Assembly: GCF_022346945.1 (NCBI RefSeq)
Contig: NZ_JAKRNI010000024.1
Location: 1 to 43,221 of the forward strand
Direction: 5' to 3'
DNA length: 43,221 nucleotides
Source of the DNA: Microbacterium sp. ACRRU
GTDB taxonomy: Bacteria > Actinomycetota > Actinomycetes > Actinomycetales > Microbacteriaceae
Numbering within the stretch: the first letter of the stretch is position 1; each line of letters starts with the position of its first letter. Below are positions 24,562 through 38,024 of the stretch, one piece after another. The notes below the pieces were generated by a model that made no database searches, was not told where the DNA came from, and saw only the letters and a list, made by a program, of their open reading frames with translations. The translations under genes were made by a program, and so were the position numbers.

Positions 24562-25257
24562 TCAGACCTGCGGACCCGCAGGCGGCGGAGTGGGTCCTGC
24601 CGGGGGTGCCGGCGGGGGCGGCGTGGCTCCCCCGGCCGGAGGCGCCTGCGGCGGGGCGTAGGGCTGCGCCGGCGGAGCATAACCGCCGGAAGCAGAGCCA
24701 TACCCGCCGGTGGGCGGAGCCTGCACCTGCTGACCGGGCTGCACCGGGACACCGTTCCACACCGTCTTGTCCGCGAGGAAAGTGTTCGCCCAGGGAGCGG
24801 GAGGAATGTTCGGGTTCCACGGGGAAGAGCCGAACGCGAGGATGCCGAGCCAGATGAAGTAGCCGACGCCGGGAATCAGCCAGAGCAGGAGGTAGGGCCA
24901 TTCCTTGCCGAACTTCAACCCGAGGCGGTACCCGAACATCACGGCGGCCGCGACTCCGACGAGCCCGATCAGCCATCCGATCACCGGGACGTTCACCAGC
25001 ACGCTCGAGATCACCAGGGCACCGAGGTACACCCAGGGCGAAAGGTCGCCGAGCTTGGCCGCGATGAGCACGTTGTAGACGGGAACCCATGCCCGCCACT
25101 TCCCCTGCACGCCCGCCTTCTCGAACACCTTCATCAGCAGGAACGCCCCGATGACGTAACCGGCGGCGGCGATGAGAAGCAGGACGGGAAGGAGGACGAG
25201 GAAGAACGCGAACGCGGCAAACCCACTGCCATCGTCGTAGTAGTACGTGTCACCCAT
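24562..25257 (-). CDS. DUF5684-like membrane protein with a Pro-rich tail
   Basis: 231 residues. After MGDTYYYDDGSG there are about four or five membrane helices, with the recognisable GKWRAWVPVYNVLIAAKLGD between helices and a PYLLLWLIPGVGYFIWLGIL helix. The last 60 residues are low-complexity Pro/Gly/Ala/Gln. This layout matches the DUF5684 family, often annotated as large exoprotein or signal peptidase-associated protein, with no known function. AAAGGA lies 7 bases before the ATG, and a full promoter is seen further upstream. Confidence 0.8.
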   Translation of the reverse strand: MGDTYYYDDGSGFAAFAFFLVLLPVLLLIAAAGYVIGAFLLMKVFEKAGVQGKWRAWVPVYNVLIAAKLGDLSPWVYLGALVISSVLVNVPVIGWLIGLVGVAAAVMFGYRLGLKFGKEWPYLLLWLIPGVGYFIWLGILAFGSSPWNPNIPPAPWANTFLADKTVWNGVPVQPGQQVQAPPTGGYGSASGGYAPPAQPYAPPQAPPAGGATPPPPAPPAGPTPPPAGPQV

Positions 25258-25310
25258 GGGAATTCCTTTCGCTGCCCGTGAGCCAGGGGTCAGCACCCTG
25301 CGCGCCTCAC

Positions 25311-25339
25311 ATGCTAGCGACCCTGAGTGTTCGCTGAAA
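25311..25339 (-). promoter_or_regulatory. Promoter of the DUF5684-like gene (TTTCAG - 17 - TAGCAT)
   Basis: TTTCAG (25339-25334) and TAGCAT (25316-25311) are 17 bases apart, giving a start near 25304 and a leader of about 47 bases before the ATG at 25257. Confidence 0.5.
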
Positions 25340-25353
25340 GACCGCGGGGGCGA

Positions 25354-26103
25354 TTAGACGACCATCGCGATCTCGCCGTCGCCGATGTCGTGGAGTCGGA
25401 CCCCGCGGTCGCCCGCCCAGCGGTACAGGTCGTCGAGTGACCGCACATCGGCGGCCGTCTCGGCGAGAGCGCGGACGAACTCCCCCTTGGCCTTCTTGTT
25501 GAAATGGTTGAGCGCACGATGGGTGCCGTCCGGACCCTCGGTGACGACGCGCACATAGACGCCTCGCACCTCATCGGGGACGGGCCCGAGGGCCGCGTAC
25601 GCCTCGGAACGAAGATCGACCACGAACGGCGTGCGGGTCAGGCGGATGGCGGACGTCACGGCATCCGCCCACACCTTTCGGAGCGACGGAATCCCCGGCA
25701 GCGACGTCGACGCCGCCAGCCGATACGTCGGGATGGGGTCGAGCGCACCGACGGGGCCGAAGGGCGCCGAGTGGATGAGGACGTGAGACCCTACCCACGC
25801 GCGCGAGGCCGCATCGAGCGTGCCCGCGTCGAGGGCGTCGAAGAGCACCCCGGTGTACCGGTCGACGGCGGGAAGCGTCGGCGCCGACCGCAGTGCGGCG
25901 TTGTCAGCGACCTCGTGACGACGCCGCTCGCTGAGCTTCAAGACACGGAGGGATGCCTCTTCGTCGGCGCTCAGCGCGACGAGCGCGTCGGCGACAACGG
26001 TCCGAGGTTCTCGCAGCGACGGCAGGGCGAGGGCGTCGAGATCCAGCGGCGGGCCGTCGCCGGCGGGGCGCTTGGTCTCGGAAGGGGGAAGGAGAACGAG
26101 CAT
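25354..26103 (-). CDS. yaaA: Peroxide stress protein YaaA (DUF328/UPF0246)
   Basis: 249 residues. The N-terminus MLVLLPPSETKRPAGDG and the C-terminal FNKKAKGEFVRALAE are YaaA signatures, as are PAVDRYTGVLFDALD and RVVTEGPDGTHRALNHFNKK. In E. coli YaaA limits free iron and protects DNA against hydrogen peroxide; its biochemistry is a DNA-binding helix-hairpin-helix-type fold. GAGGT is 5 bases before the ATG. It lies directly after the ATP synthase operon, separated by a strong hairpin, and may get some read-through. Confidence 0.93.
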   Translation of the reverse strand: MLVLLPPSETKRPAGDGPPLDLDALALPSLREPRTVVADALVALSADEEASLRVLKLSERRRHEVADNAALRSAPTLPAVDRYTGVLFDALDAGTLDAASRAWVGSHVLIHSAPFGPVGALDPIPTYRLAASTSLPGIPSLRKVWADAVTSAIRLTRTPFVVDLRSEAYAALGPVPDEVRGVYVRVVTEGPDGTHRALNHFNKKAKGEFVRALAETAADVRSLDDLYRWAGDRGVRLHDIGDGEIAMVV

Positions 26104-26125
26104 CTGACCTCAGGGGAACGAACGA

Positions 26126-26165
26126 ACGACGCGCGCCGTCCGGAGAACCGGACGACGCGCGTCGT
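26126..26165 (-). terminator. Terminator of the ATP synthase operon
   Basis: Bases 26126-26143 pair with 26148-26165 around an AGAA loop, 18 pairs with a single G-U in the minus-strand RNA. The minus strand then reads TCGTTCGTTCGTTC, a U-containing tail. It stands between atpC and yaaA. Confidence 0.8.
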
Positions 26166-26177
26166 GGAGAAGGGGTG

Positions 26178-26438
26178 TCAGGAGACCAGGGAAGCGTGGC
26201 CGGCGACGATCGTCAGCTCGTCATCCGCCATCGACAGGAAGCCGTCCTGCGCGTTGGCGAGGATCCTGTTCCCGTCGACACCCGTGATGCGCACCTCGCC
26301 CTGAGCGAGGATCGCGAGCACGGGTTCGTGTCCCTGCATGAAGCCGATCTCGCCTTCGACCGTCTTGGCGACGACGAGCGACGCCTCCCCGGTCCAGACC
26401 TCGGCGTCAGCCGAGACGAGGTTCACGCGCAGCGGCAT
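26178..26438 (-). CDS. atpC: F1Fo ATP synthase subunit epsilon (short form)
   Basis: 86 residues (MPLRVNLVSADAEVWTGEAS, then VVAKTVEGEIGFMQGHEPVL). This is the N-terminal beta-sandwich that binds gamma and the c ring. The C-terminal helical hairpin, which in longer epsilon subunits (about 130 residues) can inhibit ATP hydrolysis, is absent: the protein ends soon after DDELTIVAGHASLVS. The reading frame closes with a normal stop and terminator, so this looks like a genuine short form. ATG begins one base after the atpD stop. Confidence 0.95.
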   Translation of the reverse strand: MPLRVNLVSADAEVWTGEASLVVAKTVEGEIGFMQGHEPVLAILAQGEVRITGVDGNRILANAQDGFLSMADDELTIVAGHASLVS

Positions 26439-26439
26439 G

Positions 26440-28810
<2,371 letters not shown>

Positions 28811-28834
28811 GATTCCGTTCTCGTGTCGTCGCTG

Positions 28835-30466
<1,632 letters not shown>

Positions 30467-30527
30467 TGTCTTCCTTCGTTCGTGGGGCGCGAGCCCCCAG
30501 ATCTCCACCCGCTCGGGCGGCAAAGTC

Positions 30528-31319
30528 TTAGCCGGCGATGCGATGGCGCAGTTCGGCGAGGCGCGTCGAGACGCTCGAGTCGATGACGTCGTCGGCGATC
30601 TGCACGCGCAGTCCGCCGAGCACCGTCGGGTCGATCACGGTGTTGAGGGTGACGGCGGACCCGTAACGCGCGCTCAGAGCGTTCTCGAGTCGCGTGCGCT
30701 GTTCGGCGCTCAGCGGCGTCGCCGTCGAGACGGTCGCGACGATACTCGAACGCTGGTCGGCGACGATCGCCGACGCGCGCCGGAGAAGCGCGCGCACGCG
30801 GCGGCCGTGTGCGTTCTGCACCAGCGACGAGACGATCAGCGCCGTCGCGGCACCCGCGCGCCCGTCGAGAAGCGTCGAGATGAGCGAGCTCTTCGCCGAG
30901 GCATTGCCGAGACGACCGCCGAGCGCGAGCTCCAGCTCGCCGTTCGAGGCCACCGTGCGCGAGAACTGGAACAGCTCGCCTTCGATGTCGGCCGACGAAT
31001 CGGCCACCGCTGCGGCGCGCACGGCCAGCTCCTCGAGGCCGTCGACGAACTCCGCGGCGTTCGACCAGCGCTGCTCGGCGGCGCGCCGGAGCAGGGCCAC
31101 GCTGGTCTCGCGGTACGTGGAGCCGAAGACCGCCGTCACCAGCGCGGCGCGAGCCGCGGCCGGTGCCGACGAGTCAGACAGCGCGCCGCTCAGCTGCGCC
31201 GATCCGCTCACGGCGCCGACGGCGGCGAACAGCTCGCGGGCGACGTCGAGATCGACACCGGACGCCGCCGTGAGCGCCTCGGCGGTCGCGGTCCGCGCCT
31301 GAGTGGTCGCGCTGCCCAT
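30528..31319 (-). CDS. atpH: F1Fo ATP synthase subunit delta
   Basis: 263 residues, longer than the roughly 175 of E. coli but usual for actinobacteria. It joins F1 to the peripheral stalk. The C-terminal part contains [20 protein letters not shown], the OSCP-like signature, and [20 protein letters not shown]. Its ATG shares a base with the atpF stop (TAATG), so the two are coupled. Confidence 0.96.
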   Translation of the reverse strand: MGSATTQARTATAEALTAASGVDLDVARELFAAVGAVSGSAQLSGALSDSSAPAAARAALVTAVFGSTYRETSVALLRRAAEQRWSNAAEFVDGLEELAVRAAAVADSSADIEGELFQFSRTVASNGELELALGGRLGNASAKSSLISTLLDGRAGAATALIVSSLVQNAHGRRVRALLRRASAIVADQRSSIVATVSTATPLSAEQRTRLENALSARYGSAVTLNTVIDPTVLGGLRVQIADDVIDSSVSTRLAELRHRIAG

Positions 31320-31876
31320 TACTGAGCCGCCTTCTCGGATGCCTCGAGGTCGGCGAGGAAGCGATCGACGACGGCCTGAGCCTTGGCGTCGTCGGAGAGC
31401 GTCTCCCCGATGACGTTGCCGGCGAGGTCGACGGCGAGAGTACCCACCTCGGCACGCAGCGACACCATCGCGGTCTGCCGCTCGGCTTCGATCTGCGTGT
31501 GTGCGGCAGCGGTCAGGCGAGCAGCCTCTGCCGCCGCGGTCTCCTTGGCCTCGAGAACGATCTTGCGACCGTCTTCGCGTGCGGACTCACGGATCTCGCC
31601 GGCTTCCTTGCGGGCAGCGGCGAGCTGGGCGGTGTACTCCTCGAGCGCGGCCTCGGCCTTGCGCTGCGCCTCGTCGGCCTTGGCGATGTTGCCCTCGATG
31701 GCGGAGCTGCGCTTGTCGAGCACCGCTCCGATGCGCGGGAGCGCGTAGAACCACACGACCGCCGCGATGATGACGAAGCACACCAGCGACCAGGTGATGT
31801 CGTAGACGGCGGGCAGAAGCGGGTTACCGCTGCTGTGACCCTCTTCGGCAGCGACCGTGACAAGAGCGTGAAGCAT
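31319..31876 (-). CDS. atpF: F1Fo ATP synthase subunit b
   Basis: 185 residues. One N-terminal membrane helix (residues about 27-48, YDITWSLVCFVIIAAVVWFY) is followed by a long charged Ala/Glu-rich coiled coil (AEAALEEYTAQLAAARKEA) that forms the peripheral stalk. AGGAGA lies 5 bases before the ATG. Confidence 0.97.
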   Translation of the reverse strand: MLHALVTVAAEEGHSSGNPLLPAVYDITWSLVCFVIIAAVVWFYALPRIGAVLDKRSSAIEGNIAKADEAQRKAEAALEEYTAQLAAARKEAGEIRESAREDGRKIVLEAKETAAAEAARLTAAAHTQIEAERQTAMVSLRAEVGTLAVDLAGNVIGETLSDDAKAQAVVDRFLADLEASEKAAQ

Positions 31877-31905
31877 CCTGTCTCCTTACTCGTGGATCGG
31901 GCGGA

Positions 31906-32992
<1,087 letters not shown>

Positions 32993-33109
32993 CGGGTGGC
33001 TCCAGCTTCTCGAACCGGTACGAAACGGTTCGGGGAGGGTGGGAAACGGCTCTCCCCGGGGCCTCGGCGTCACCGCCGCACACCGGCCGAGGTGCTTAGC
33101 CCTACCTTA
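32993..33109 (-). promoter_or_regulatory. ATP synthase operon promoter and structured leader
   Basis: TAAGGT (33109-33104) is a -10 candidate with a start near 33097, giving a leader of about 105 bases to the TTG. The leader contains three inverted repeats: 33062-33068 with 33086-33092 (CCTCGGC/GCCGAGG), 33032-33037 with 33052-33057 (GGGGAG/CTCCCC), and 33011-33017 with 33026-33032 (CGAACCG/CGGTTCG). It may set mRNA stability or translation of atpB. No gene is present from 33074 to 33144. Confidence 0.45.
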
Positions 33110-33144
33110 GCAAAGATCGCGGGATTCGCGGCATCGGCGGGAGG

Positions 33145-33606
33145 TCAGACCTCGTCCGGGGAGCTGCGCTCGGGCAGAACGGTGTCCGACACCGCGGGGA
33201 GGCGCATCCGCGAGATCACCACGACGTCGACGACGAGCGACGCCACCGCCGTGGCCAGGAGCGCGAAGAAGAACACGGGAGCGACGACCCAATCCATGCG
33301 CAGCAGGATGAGGAACGCCACGATCACGAGGATGAACTTCAGCAGCCATCCCCCGAGGACCACGCCGAAGAAGATCTGCAGCCACGCGGGGTGACCGTAG
33401 AAGCGGTTGGCCAGAAGAATGCTCACGGCCGTGAGCGCCGGGAAGATGGCTCCGACCGCGGCCCCCACCGCCCCGCTCCATGCTCCGTTCGCACCGGCGA
33501 TGAGCGCCCCCACCACCACCGCGCCCGCCAGGATGACGACGGTGACGACCGCCGACCACAGGAGGGCTGCGCGGAGGACCGGGGTGCTGGAGACGGGGGC
33601 GGTCAT
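33145..33606 (-). CDS. AtpI-like small membrane protein upstream of atpB
   Basis: 153 residues with four membrane helices (LLWSAVVTVVILAGAVVVGA; AVGAIFPALTAVSILLANRF; IFFGVVLGGWLLKFILVIVA; VVAPVFFFALLATAVASLVV). Its position right before atpB is that of AtpI (Rv1303 in M. tuberculosis), which helps c-ring assembly or Mg uptake in some species. Sequence similarity to AtpI is weak, so the call rests on topology and place. Its ATG overlaps the stop of the wecA-like gene (ATGA). Confidence 0.8.
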   Translation of the reverse strand: MTAPVSSTPVLRAALLWSAVVTVVILAGAVVVGALIAGANGAWSGAVGAAVGAIFPALTAVSILLANRFYGHPAWLQIFFGVVLGGWLLKFILVIVAFLILLRMDWVVAPVFFFALLATAVASLVVDVVVISRMRLPAVSDTVLPERSSPDEV

Positions 33607-34757
33607 GACGACTCCTCGGGGGAAGGGCGACGCGCGAGGCGACGGGACGGAAGCAGGGTGAGCAGGATGCACGCGGCGACGCCGACGACGCCGAAGACGA
33701 TGCCGATCGCGTAATCGCCGGGCCAGCTCTGCTGCGTGCCGATGTACATCAGCAGCACCGCGAGGCTGACCACAGCGGTCCAGCTGTAGAAGATGAGGAC
33801 GGCATCCCGGTCGGAGTGACCCATGTCGAGCATGCGATGGTGCAGATGCTTGCGATCGGGCGAGAACGGCGACTTCCCGGCCCACTGACGGCGGACCACC
33901 GCAAGACCGAAATCGAGCAGCGGCAGCAGGACGATGACCACCGGCAAGAGGATCGGGATGAAGGCACCGAGCAGCTGCGAACGCCCCAGCTGTTCGGGAT
34001 CGAGGACGGCGGGGTCCAGCTGACCGGTGATGGCGACGGCCGAGCTGGCCATGAGCAGGCCCAGCATGAGTGCGCCGGCATCGCCCATGAACAGCTTCGC
34101 CGGGGTCCAGTTCATCGGGAGGAAGCCCAAGCACGCTCCGATGAGCACGGCGGCGATGAACGAGGCGAGGTTGAAGTACGTGCTCGCACCGGTGTCGCGC
34201 ACCAGGAGGTACGAGTAGGCGAAGAAGACCCCGTTCGCGATGAGGCACACCCCCGCGACCAGGCCGTTGAGTCCGTCGATGAAGTTCACGGCGTTCATGA
34301 CCACCACCAGGGCGAACACCGTGAGCACGAAACTCACCCAGCTCGAGCCGACGGTCAGGGCACCGATCGGCAGCGACAGGATCTGCAGCTGACCGAACCA
34401 GGCGATGATCCCCGCGGCGACGAACTGCGCGCCGAGCTTGATCATCCAGTCGAGGTCCCACAGGTCGTCGACGACACCGACGACGACGATGAGGAGCACC
34501 GCGCCGAGGAGCGACAGCACCGGAGCCGGATCGGTCCAGAAGATCGCGAAGTAGGGGTTGCGACTGGAGAGGGCGAAAGCCGCGACGACGCCGAGGAACA
34601 TCGCCACGCCGCCCAGGCGCGGCGTGGGCGTCGTGTGCACGTCACGATCCCGGATGCCGGGATACAGACGGAATCGCAGAGCGAGCTTCCACACCACCCA
34701 CGACAGCGCCAGAGTCACCGCTGCCGTGAACAGGATGGTGAGGAGATACTGGGTCAC
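33603..34757 (-). CDS. Undecaprenyl-phosphate sugar-1-phosphate transferase, MraY/WecA family
   Basis: 384 residues with about 11 membrane helices. WecA/TagO/MraY enzymes move a sugar-1-phosphate from UDP-sugar onto the lipid carrier to start wall glycopolymer synthesis. Conserved: TPRLGGVAMFLGVV, VVGVVDDLWDLDW (Mg-binding Asp pair), NAVNFIDGLNGLVAG, KLFMGDAGALMLG and DRKHLHHRMLDMGHS. The last is diagnostic of the WecA/TagO branch rather than MraY. Its place between tsaC and atpI matches mycobacterial rfe/wecA (Rv1302). The GTG start at 34757 overlaps the tsaC stop. Confidence 0.93.
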   Translation of the reverse strand: MTQYLLTILFTAAVTLALSWVVWKLALRFRLYPGIRDRDVHTTPTPRLGGVAMFLGVVAAFALSSRNPYFAIFWTDPAPVLSLLGAVLLIVVVGVVDDLWDLDWMIKLGAQFVAAGIIAWFGQLQILSLPIGALTVGSSWVSFVLTVFALVVVMNAVNFIDGLNGLVAGVCLIANGVFFAYSYLLVRDTGASTYFNLASFIAAVLIGACLGFLPMNWTPAKLFMGDAGALMLGLLMASSAVAITGQLDPAVLDPEQLGRSQLLGAFIPILLPVVIVLLPLLDFGLAVVRRQWAGKSPFSPDRKHLHHRMLDMGHSDRDAVLIFYSWTAVVSLAVLLMYIGTQQSWPGDYAIGIVFGVVGVAACILLTLLPSRRLARRPSPEESS

Positions 34758-35482
34758 GGCCCGGGGGCCTCGGCATCCGGATCGGTCGACGACGTCGCGG
34801 GAGCCGACGCGGTCTCGGGGTCGGGCTCGAGCAGGTCTCCGAGGACGTCGCGCAGACGGTCGCGCGACACCGTGCCCTCGCGCAAGACCTTCACCCGGGG
34901 CTCCGCGCCGCCGACGAGCGATGTCGCGTCGACGATGGTCGACGCGAAGCCCCACTCGCTCGGGCCGGCATCCAGATACGCGGAGACACTGTCGCCGAGC
35001 ATGTCGCGGGCCTCGTCGATGCTCACCGCCGCGGGCATTCCGGTGCGGTTGGCGCTGGAGACCGCGAGCGGCCCCGTCTCCTCGAGCAGTTCGAGCGTCA
35101 GCTTCTGCGCCGGCATGCGGACGGCGACGGTGCCGTGGGTGTCTCCGAGATCCCACGACAGCGACGGCTGCGCCGGGAGCACGATCGTCAAGCCTCCCGG
35201 CCAGAAGGCGTGCACGAGCTCGTCGACGGCCGGGGGCACCTCGGCGACCAGCGCGCGGAGAGTCCCGACCCCGGGCACGAGCACGGGCGGAGGCTGCTGG
35301 CGTCCGCGTCCCTTCGCCTCGAGGAGGCCCGCGACGGCGCGCGCGTTGAAGGCGTCCGCGGCGATGCCGTAGACGGTGTCGGTGGGCAGTACGACGAGTT
35401 CGCCTCGGCTGATCGCCTGACGCGCGTGGCGCATCCCGGAGAGCAGCTGCGACTCGTCACGGCAGTCGTAGACGGGTGACAT
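34754..35482 (-). CDS. tsaC: L-threonylcarbamoyladenylate synthase (TsaC/Sua5/YrdC)
   Basis: 242 residues. Makes threonylcarbamoyl-AMP for the t6A modification of ANN-decoding tRNAs. YrdC features: VVLPTDTVYGIAADAF, LEAKGRGRQQPPPVLVPG, HAFWPGGLTIVLPAQ, VAVRMPAQKL and SSANRTGMPA. The last 25 residues are acidic low complexity. There is no Sua5 C-terminal domain, so it is the short TsaC type with a tail. TAGACT lies 10 bases before the ATG. Overlap with the wecA-like gene shows an operon running on toward atp. Confidence 0.95.
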   Translation of the reverse strand: MSPVYDCRDESQLLSGMRHARQAISRGELVVLPTDTVYGIAADAFNARAVAGLLEAKGRGRQQPPPVLVPGVGTLRALVAEVPPAVDELVHAFWPGGLTIVLPAQPSLSWDLGDTHGTVAVRMPAQKLTLELLEETGPLAVSSANRTGMPAAVSIDEARDMLGDSVSAYLDAGPSEWGFASTIVDATSLVGGAEPRVKVLREGTVSRDRLRDVLGDLLEPDPETASAPATSSTDPDAEAPGP

Positions 35483-35498
35483 GTCGCGCGACAGTCTA
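35482..35498 (-). promoter_or_regulatory. tsaC promoter box and 12-base palindrome at the start codon
   Basis: TAGACT (35498-35493) would start transcription near 35486, only about 4 bases before the ATG. The perfect palindrome TGTCGCGCGACA (35482-35493) fills the space between box and start codon and could be an operator. Confidence 0.4.
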
Positions 35499-35521
35499 CC
35501 GACGCCCGACCGGTCGCGCGG

Positions 35522-36409
35522 TCAGGGGCGGATCGCCGTCGTGGCGCGATCCCGCGTGGTGAGATCGGGGTGCGTGGCCGCGGCACGCCATCCGTCCGCC
35601 GCGAGGATGTCGCGAATGGCCGCGCCCTGCCATTCGCCGTGCTCGATGACGATGGTCCCGCCGGGGTGGGCCAGCCGGAGGCCGACGCGGCTGAGCACGC
35701 GCACGGCATCCAGTCCGTCCGGTCCCCCGTACAGCGCCGCGGGCGGGTCGTACCGCTGCACCTCGGGGTCGCGCGGGATCGCGTCGTCGGGAACGTATGG
35801 CGGATTGGATGCCACCACCGACACCGTGCCGTCGAGTTCGGGGAATGCGTCGGCGAGGTCGACGAACGCGAGCGTCAGGTTCTCCGCGCCGATGCGCGCG
35901 GCGTTGTCCTTGGCCCAGATGAACGCCTCGACGGAGTTCTCGGCGGCGTAGACCCGCGCGCGGGGTACCTCCGTCGCCAGGGCGAGAGCGATCGCGCCGC
36001 TGCCGGTCCCGAGATCGACCGCGACCGGGGAGGGGGATGCCGCCGCGGCCAGCGCGTCGATCGCGAGCTGCGCCACCATCTCGGTCTCGGGGCGCGGAAC
36101 GAAGACGCCCGGCCCCACGGCGAGCTCGAGCGAACGGAACGGCGCGACACCCGTGAGGTGCTGCAGAGGTTCCCGGGCGCACCGGCGATCCACGAGCCCG
36201 GGCAGCTCGACGACGGCATCCTCGTCGAGCCGGTCGCCGCGGATCGCGGCGGCCTGGACACCGCCGCGTGACGTCGACAGCACGTGGGCGAGGAGCAGCT
36301 CGGCATCCACGCGAGGATCGGGGATGCCGGCGGCGGCGAAGCGCGTCGCGATGTCGCGGAGGGTGTCGGCGACGGAAGGGCGCGCGGGGGTGCGGGAAGT
36401 CTCGGGCAT
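35522..36409 (-). CDS. prmC: Peptide chain release factor N5-glutamine methyltransferase
   Basis: 295 residues. PrmC (HemK) methylates the glutamine of the GGQ motif in RF1 and RF2 with S-adenosylmethionine. The N-terminal helical domain (RVDAELLLAHVLSTSRG, REPLQHLTGVAPFRSLELAV) binds the release factor. VDLGTGSGAIALALATE is the SAM site, and SNPPYVPDDAIPRD holds the catalytic NPPY. In most actinobacteria prmC follows prfA directly; here 4 kb with four other genes and a repeat array intervene, and prmC has its own TAGGCT box (36426-36421) 11 bases before the ATG. Confidence 0.96.
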   Translation of the reverse strand: MPETSRTPARPSVADTLRDIATRFAAAGIPDPRVDAELLLAHVLSTSRGGVQAAAIRGDRLDEDAVVELPGLVDRRCAREPLQHLTGVAPFRSLELAVGPGVFVPRPETEMVAQLAIDALAAAASPSPVAVDLGTGSGAIALALATEVPRARVYAAENSVEAFIWAKDNAARIGAENLTLAFVDLADAFPELDGTVSVVASNPPYVPDDAIPRDPEVQRYDPPAALYGGPDGLDAVRVLSRVGLRLAHPGGTIVIEHGEWQGAAIRDILAADGWRAAATHPDLTTRDRATTAIRP

Positions 36410-36420
36410 GACGGGAACCG

Positions 36421-36475
36421 AGCCTAGTCGCGCGGCGTCACACACCGATCCCGGCCTCCCCCGCTCGCCTAGGAT
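36421..36475. promoter_or_regulatory. Divergent promoter region of prmC and cysK
   Basis: Minus-strand TAGGCT (36426-36421) serves prmC with a leader of about 5 bases. Plus-strand TAGGAT (36470-36475) serves cysK with a start near 36482 and a leader of about 26 bases containing GAAAGG (36497-36502). Neither has a convincing -35. Confidence 0.5.
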
Positions 36476-36508
36476 TGTCGCGATCCGACCGACGGCGAAA
36501 GGCGAGCC

Positions 36509-37447
36509 ATGCCCGGCATCCACTCCGACATCACCTCCGCGTTCGGCGACACCCCGCTGGTGCGCCTCAACCGCGTCGCGGAGGGCGCCGGGGGCCAGAT
36601 CCTGGCCAAGCTCGAGTTCTACAACCCCGCCTCGAGCGTGAAGGACCGGCTGGGGATCGCCATCGTCGACGCCGCCGAGGCCTCGGGAGAGTTGAAGCCC
36701 GGCGGGACCATCGTGGAATCCACCAGTGGCAACACCGGCATCGCTCTGGCGATGGTGGGCGCCGCACGCGGCTACCGCGTCATCCTCACGATGCCGGCCT
36801 CGATGTCGAAGGAGCGGCGCATCCTCCTCAAGGCGTTCGGCGCGGAGCTGGTGCTCACCGACCCCACGAAGGGCATGTCGCACGCGGTCGACGAGGCCAA
36901 GCGCATCGTGTCCGAGACGCCCGGCGCCGTGTGGGCGCGTCAGTTCGAGAACGACGCGAACCCGGCCATCCATCGCAAGACCACGGCCGAAGAGATCCTC
37001 CGCGACACCGACGGCAAGGTCGACTACTTCGTCGCCGGCATCGGCACCGGCGGCACCATCACCGGTGTCGGCCAGGTCCTCAAGGAGCGCGTTCCCGGGG
37101 TGAAGGTCGTGGCCGTCGAGCCGGCCGACTCCCCCATCCTGACGAAGGGGCACCCCGGCCCCCACAAGATCCAGGGCATCGGCCCGAACTTCGTTCCGGC
37201 GATCCTCGACCGCGACATCATCGACGAGGTCATCGACGTCGAGTTCGATGACGCGATCCGCCTCGCTCGCGAGACCGCAGCGAAGGACGGCATCCTCGTC
37301 GGCATGTCCTCCGGCGCGGCCATCTGGGCCGCTCTCGAGATCGCCCGCCGCCCCGAAGCCGCGGGCAAGAACATCGTCGTCATCATCCCCTCGTACGGCG
37401 AGCGCTACCTCTCCACCGCTCTCTACGAGCACCTGCGCGAAGACTGA
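36509..37447 (+). CDS. cysK: Cysteine synthase A (O-acetylserine sulfhydrylase)
   Basis: 312 residues. PLP enzyme that makes cysteine from O-acetylserine and sulfide. Lys45 in [12 protein letters not shown] is the PLP lysine; [12 protein letters not shown] binds the substrate, and [13 protein letters not shown] and [10 protein letters not shown] bind the PLP phosphate. GAAAGG is 6 bases before the ATG. It is followed one base later by cysE, whose product can form the cysteine synthase complex by inserting its C-terminal Ile into CysK; CysE here ends in YWI, which fits. Confidence 0.97.
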   Translation: MPGIHSDITSAFGDTPLVRLNRVAEGAGGQILAKLEFYNPASSVKDRLGIAIVDAAEASGELKPGGTIVESTSGNTGIALAMVGAARGYRVILTMPASMSKERRILLKAFGAELVLTDPTKGMSHAVDEAKRIVSETPGAVWARQFENDANPAIHRKTTAEEILRDTDGKVDYFVAGIGTGGTITGVGQVLKERVPGVKVVAVEPADSPILTKGHPGPHKIQGIGPNFVPAILDRDIIDEVIDVEFDDAIRLARETAAKDGILVGMSSGAAIWAALEIARRPEAAGKNIVVIIPSYGERYLSTALYEHLRED

Positions 37448-37448
37448 C

Positions 37449-38018
37449 GTGGGAGTCCTGTCCCGCATCCGCGAAGACGTCGCGGCGGCCAAGCTGCGCG
37501 ACCCCGCGGCGCGTGGCGGGGTCGAGATCGCCCTGCTCTACCCTGGCCTGCACGCCGTGTGGGCGTATCGCGTCGCGCACCGTCTCTGGGTGCGCGGCGT
37601 GCGCTTCCCGGCGCGTGCCCTCTCTCAGGTCGCGCGCTGGCTCACCGGCATCGAGATCCACCCCGGCGCCACGATCGGTCGGCGCTTCTTCATCGACCAC
37701 GGCATGGGCGTCGTGATCGGCGAGACCGCCGAGGTCGGCGACGACGTCATGCTGTACCACGGCGTGACGCTCGGCGGCCGGCAGCGCGAGGGCGGCAAGC
37801 GCCACCCCACGCTGCAGGACGGGGTCGCCGTGGGCGCCGGTGCGAAGATCCTGGGTCCGATCACGATCGGGGCCCACAGCCTGGTCGGCGCGAACGCCGT
37901 CGTCACCAGGGACGCCCCGCCCGAGAGCGTCCTCGTCGGCGTGCCCGCCCAGCCGCGCGCACGACGGACCGACGACGACGCCCGGGCCCTCCTCACCGCA
38001 CCCGAGTACTGGATCTGA
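37449..38018 (+). CDS. cysE: Serine O-acetyltransferase (EpsC/CysE type)
   Basis: 189 residues, the short form. It acetylates serine with acetyl-CoA, the first step of cysteine synthesis. The left-handed beta-helix hexapeptides are clear: [60 protein letters not shown] and [14 protein letters not shown]. The C-terminal Ile suits docking into CysK. GTG 37449 starts one base after the cysK stop and the two form an operon. It runs tail to tail with the small membrane protein gene, leaving 6 bases. Confidence 0.96.
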   Translation: MGVLSRIREDVAAAKLRDPAARGGVEIALLYPGLHAVWAYRVAHRLWVRGVRFPARALSQVARWLTGIEIHPGATIGRRFFIDHGMGVVIGETAEVGDDVMLYHGVTLGGRQREGGKRHPTLQDGVAVGAGAKILGPITIGAHSLVGANAVVTRDAPPESVLVGVPAQPRARRTDDDARALLTAPEYWI

Positions 38019-38024
38019 CCGGGG

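Noticed and set aside
33091..33110. Iron-regulator (DtxR/IdeR) box-like sequence in the atp leader
   Set aside because: Only about 12 of 19 positions fit the usual box, no symmetry is evident, and iron control of atp is not expected.
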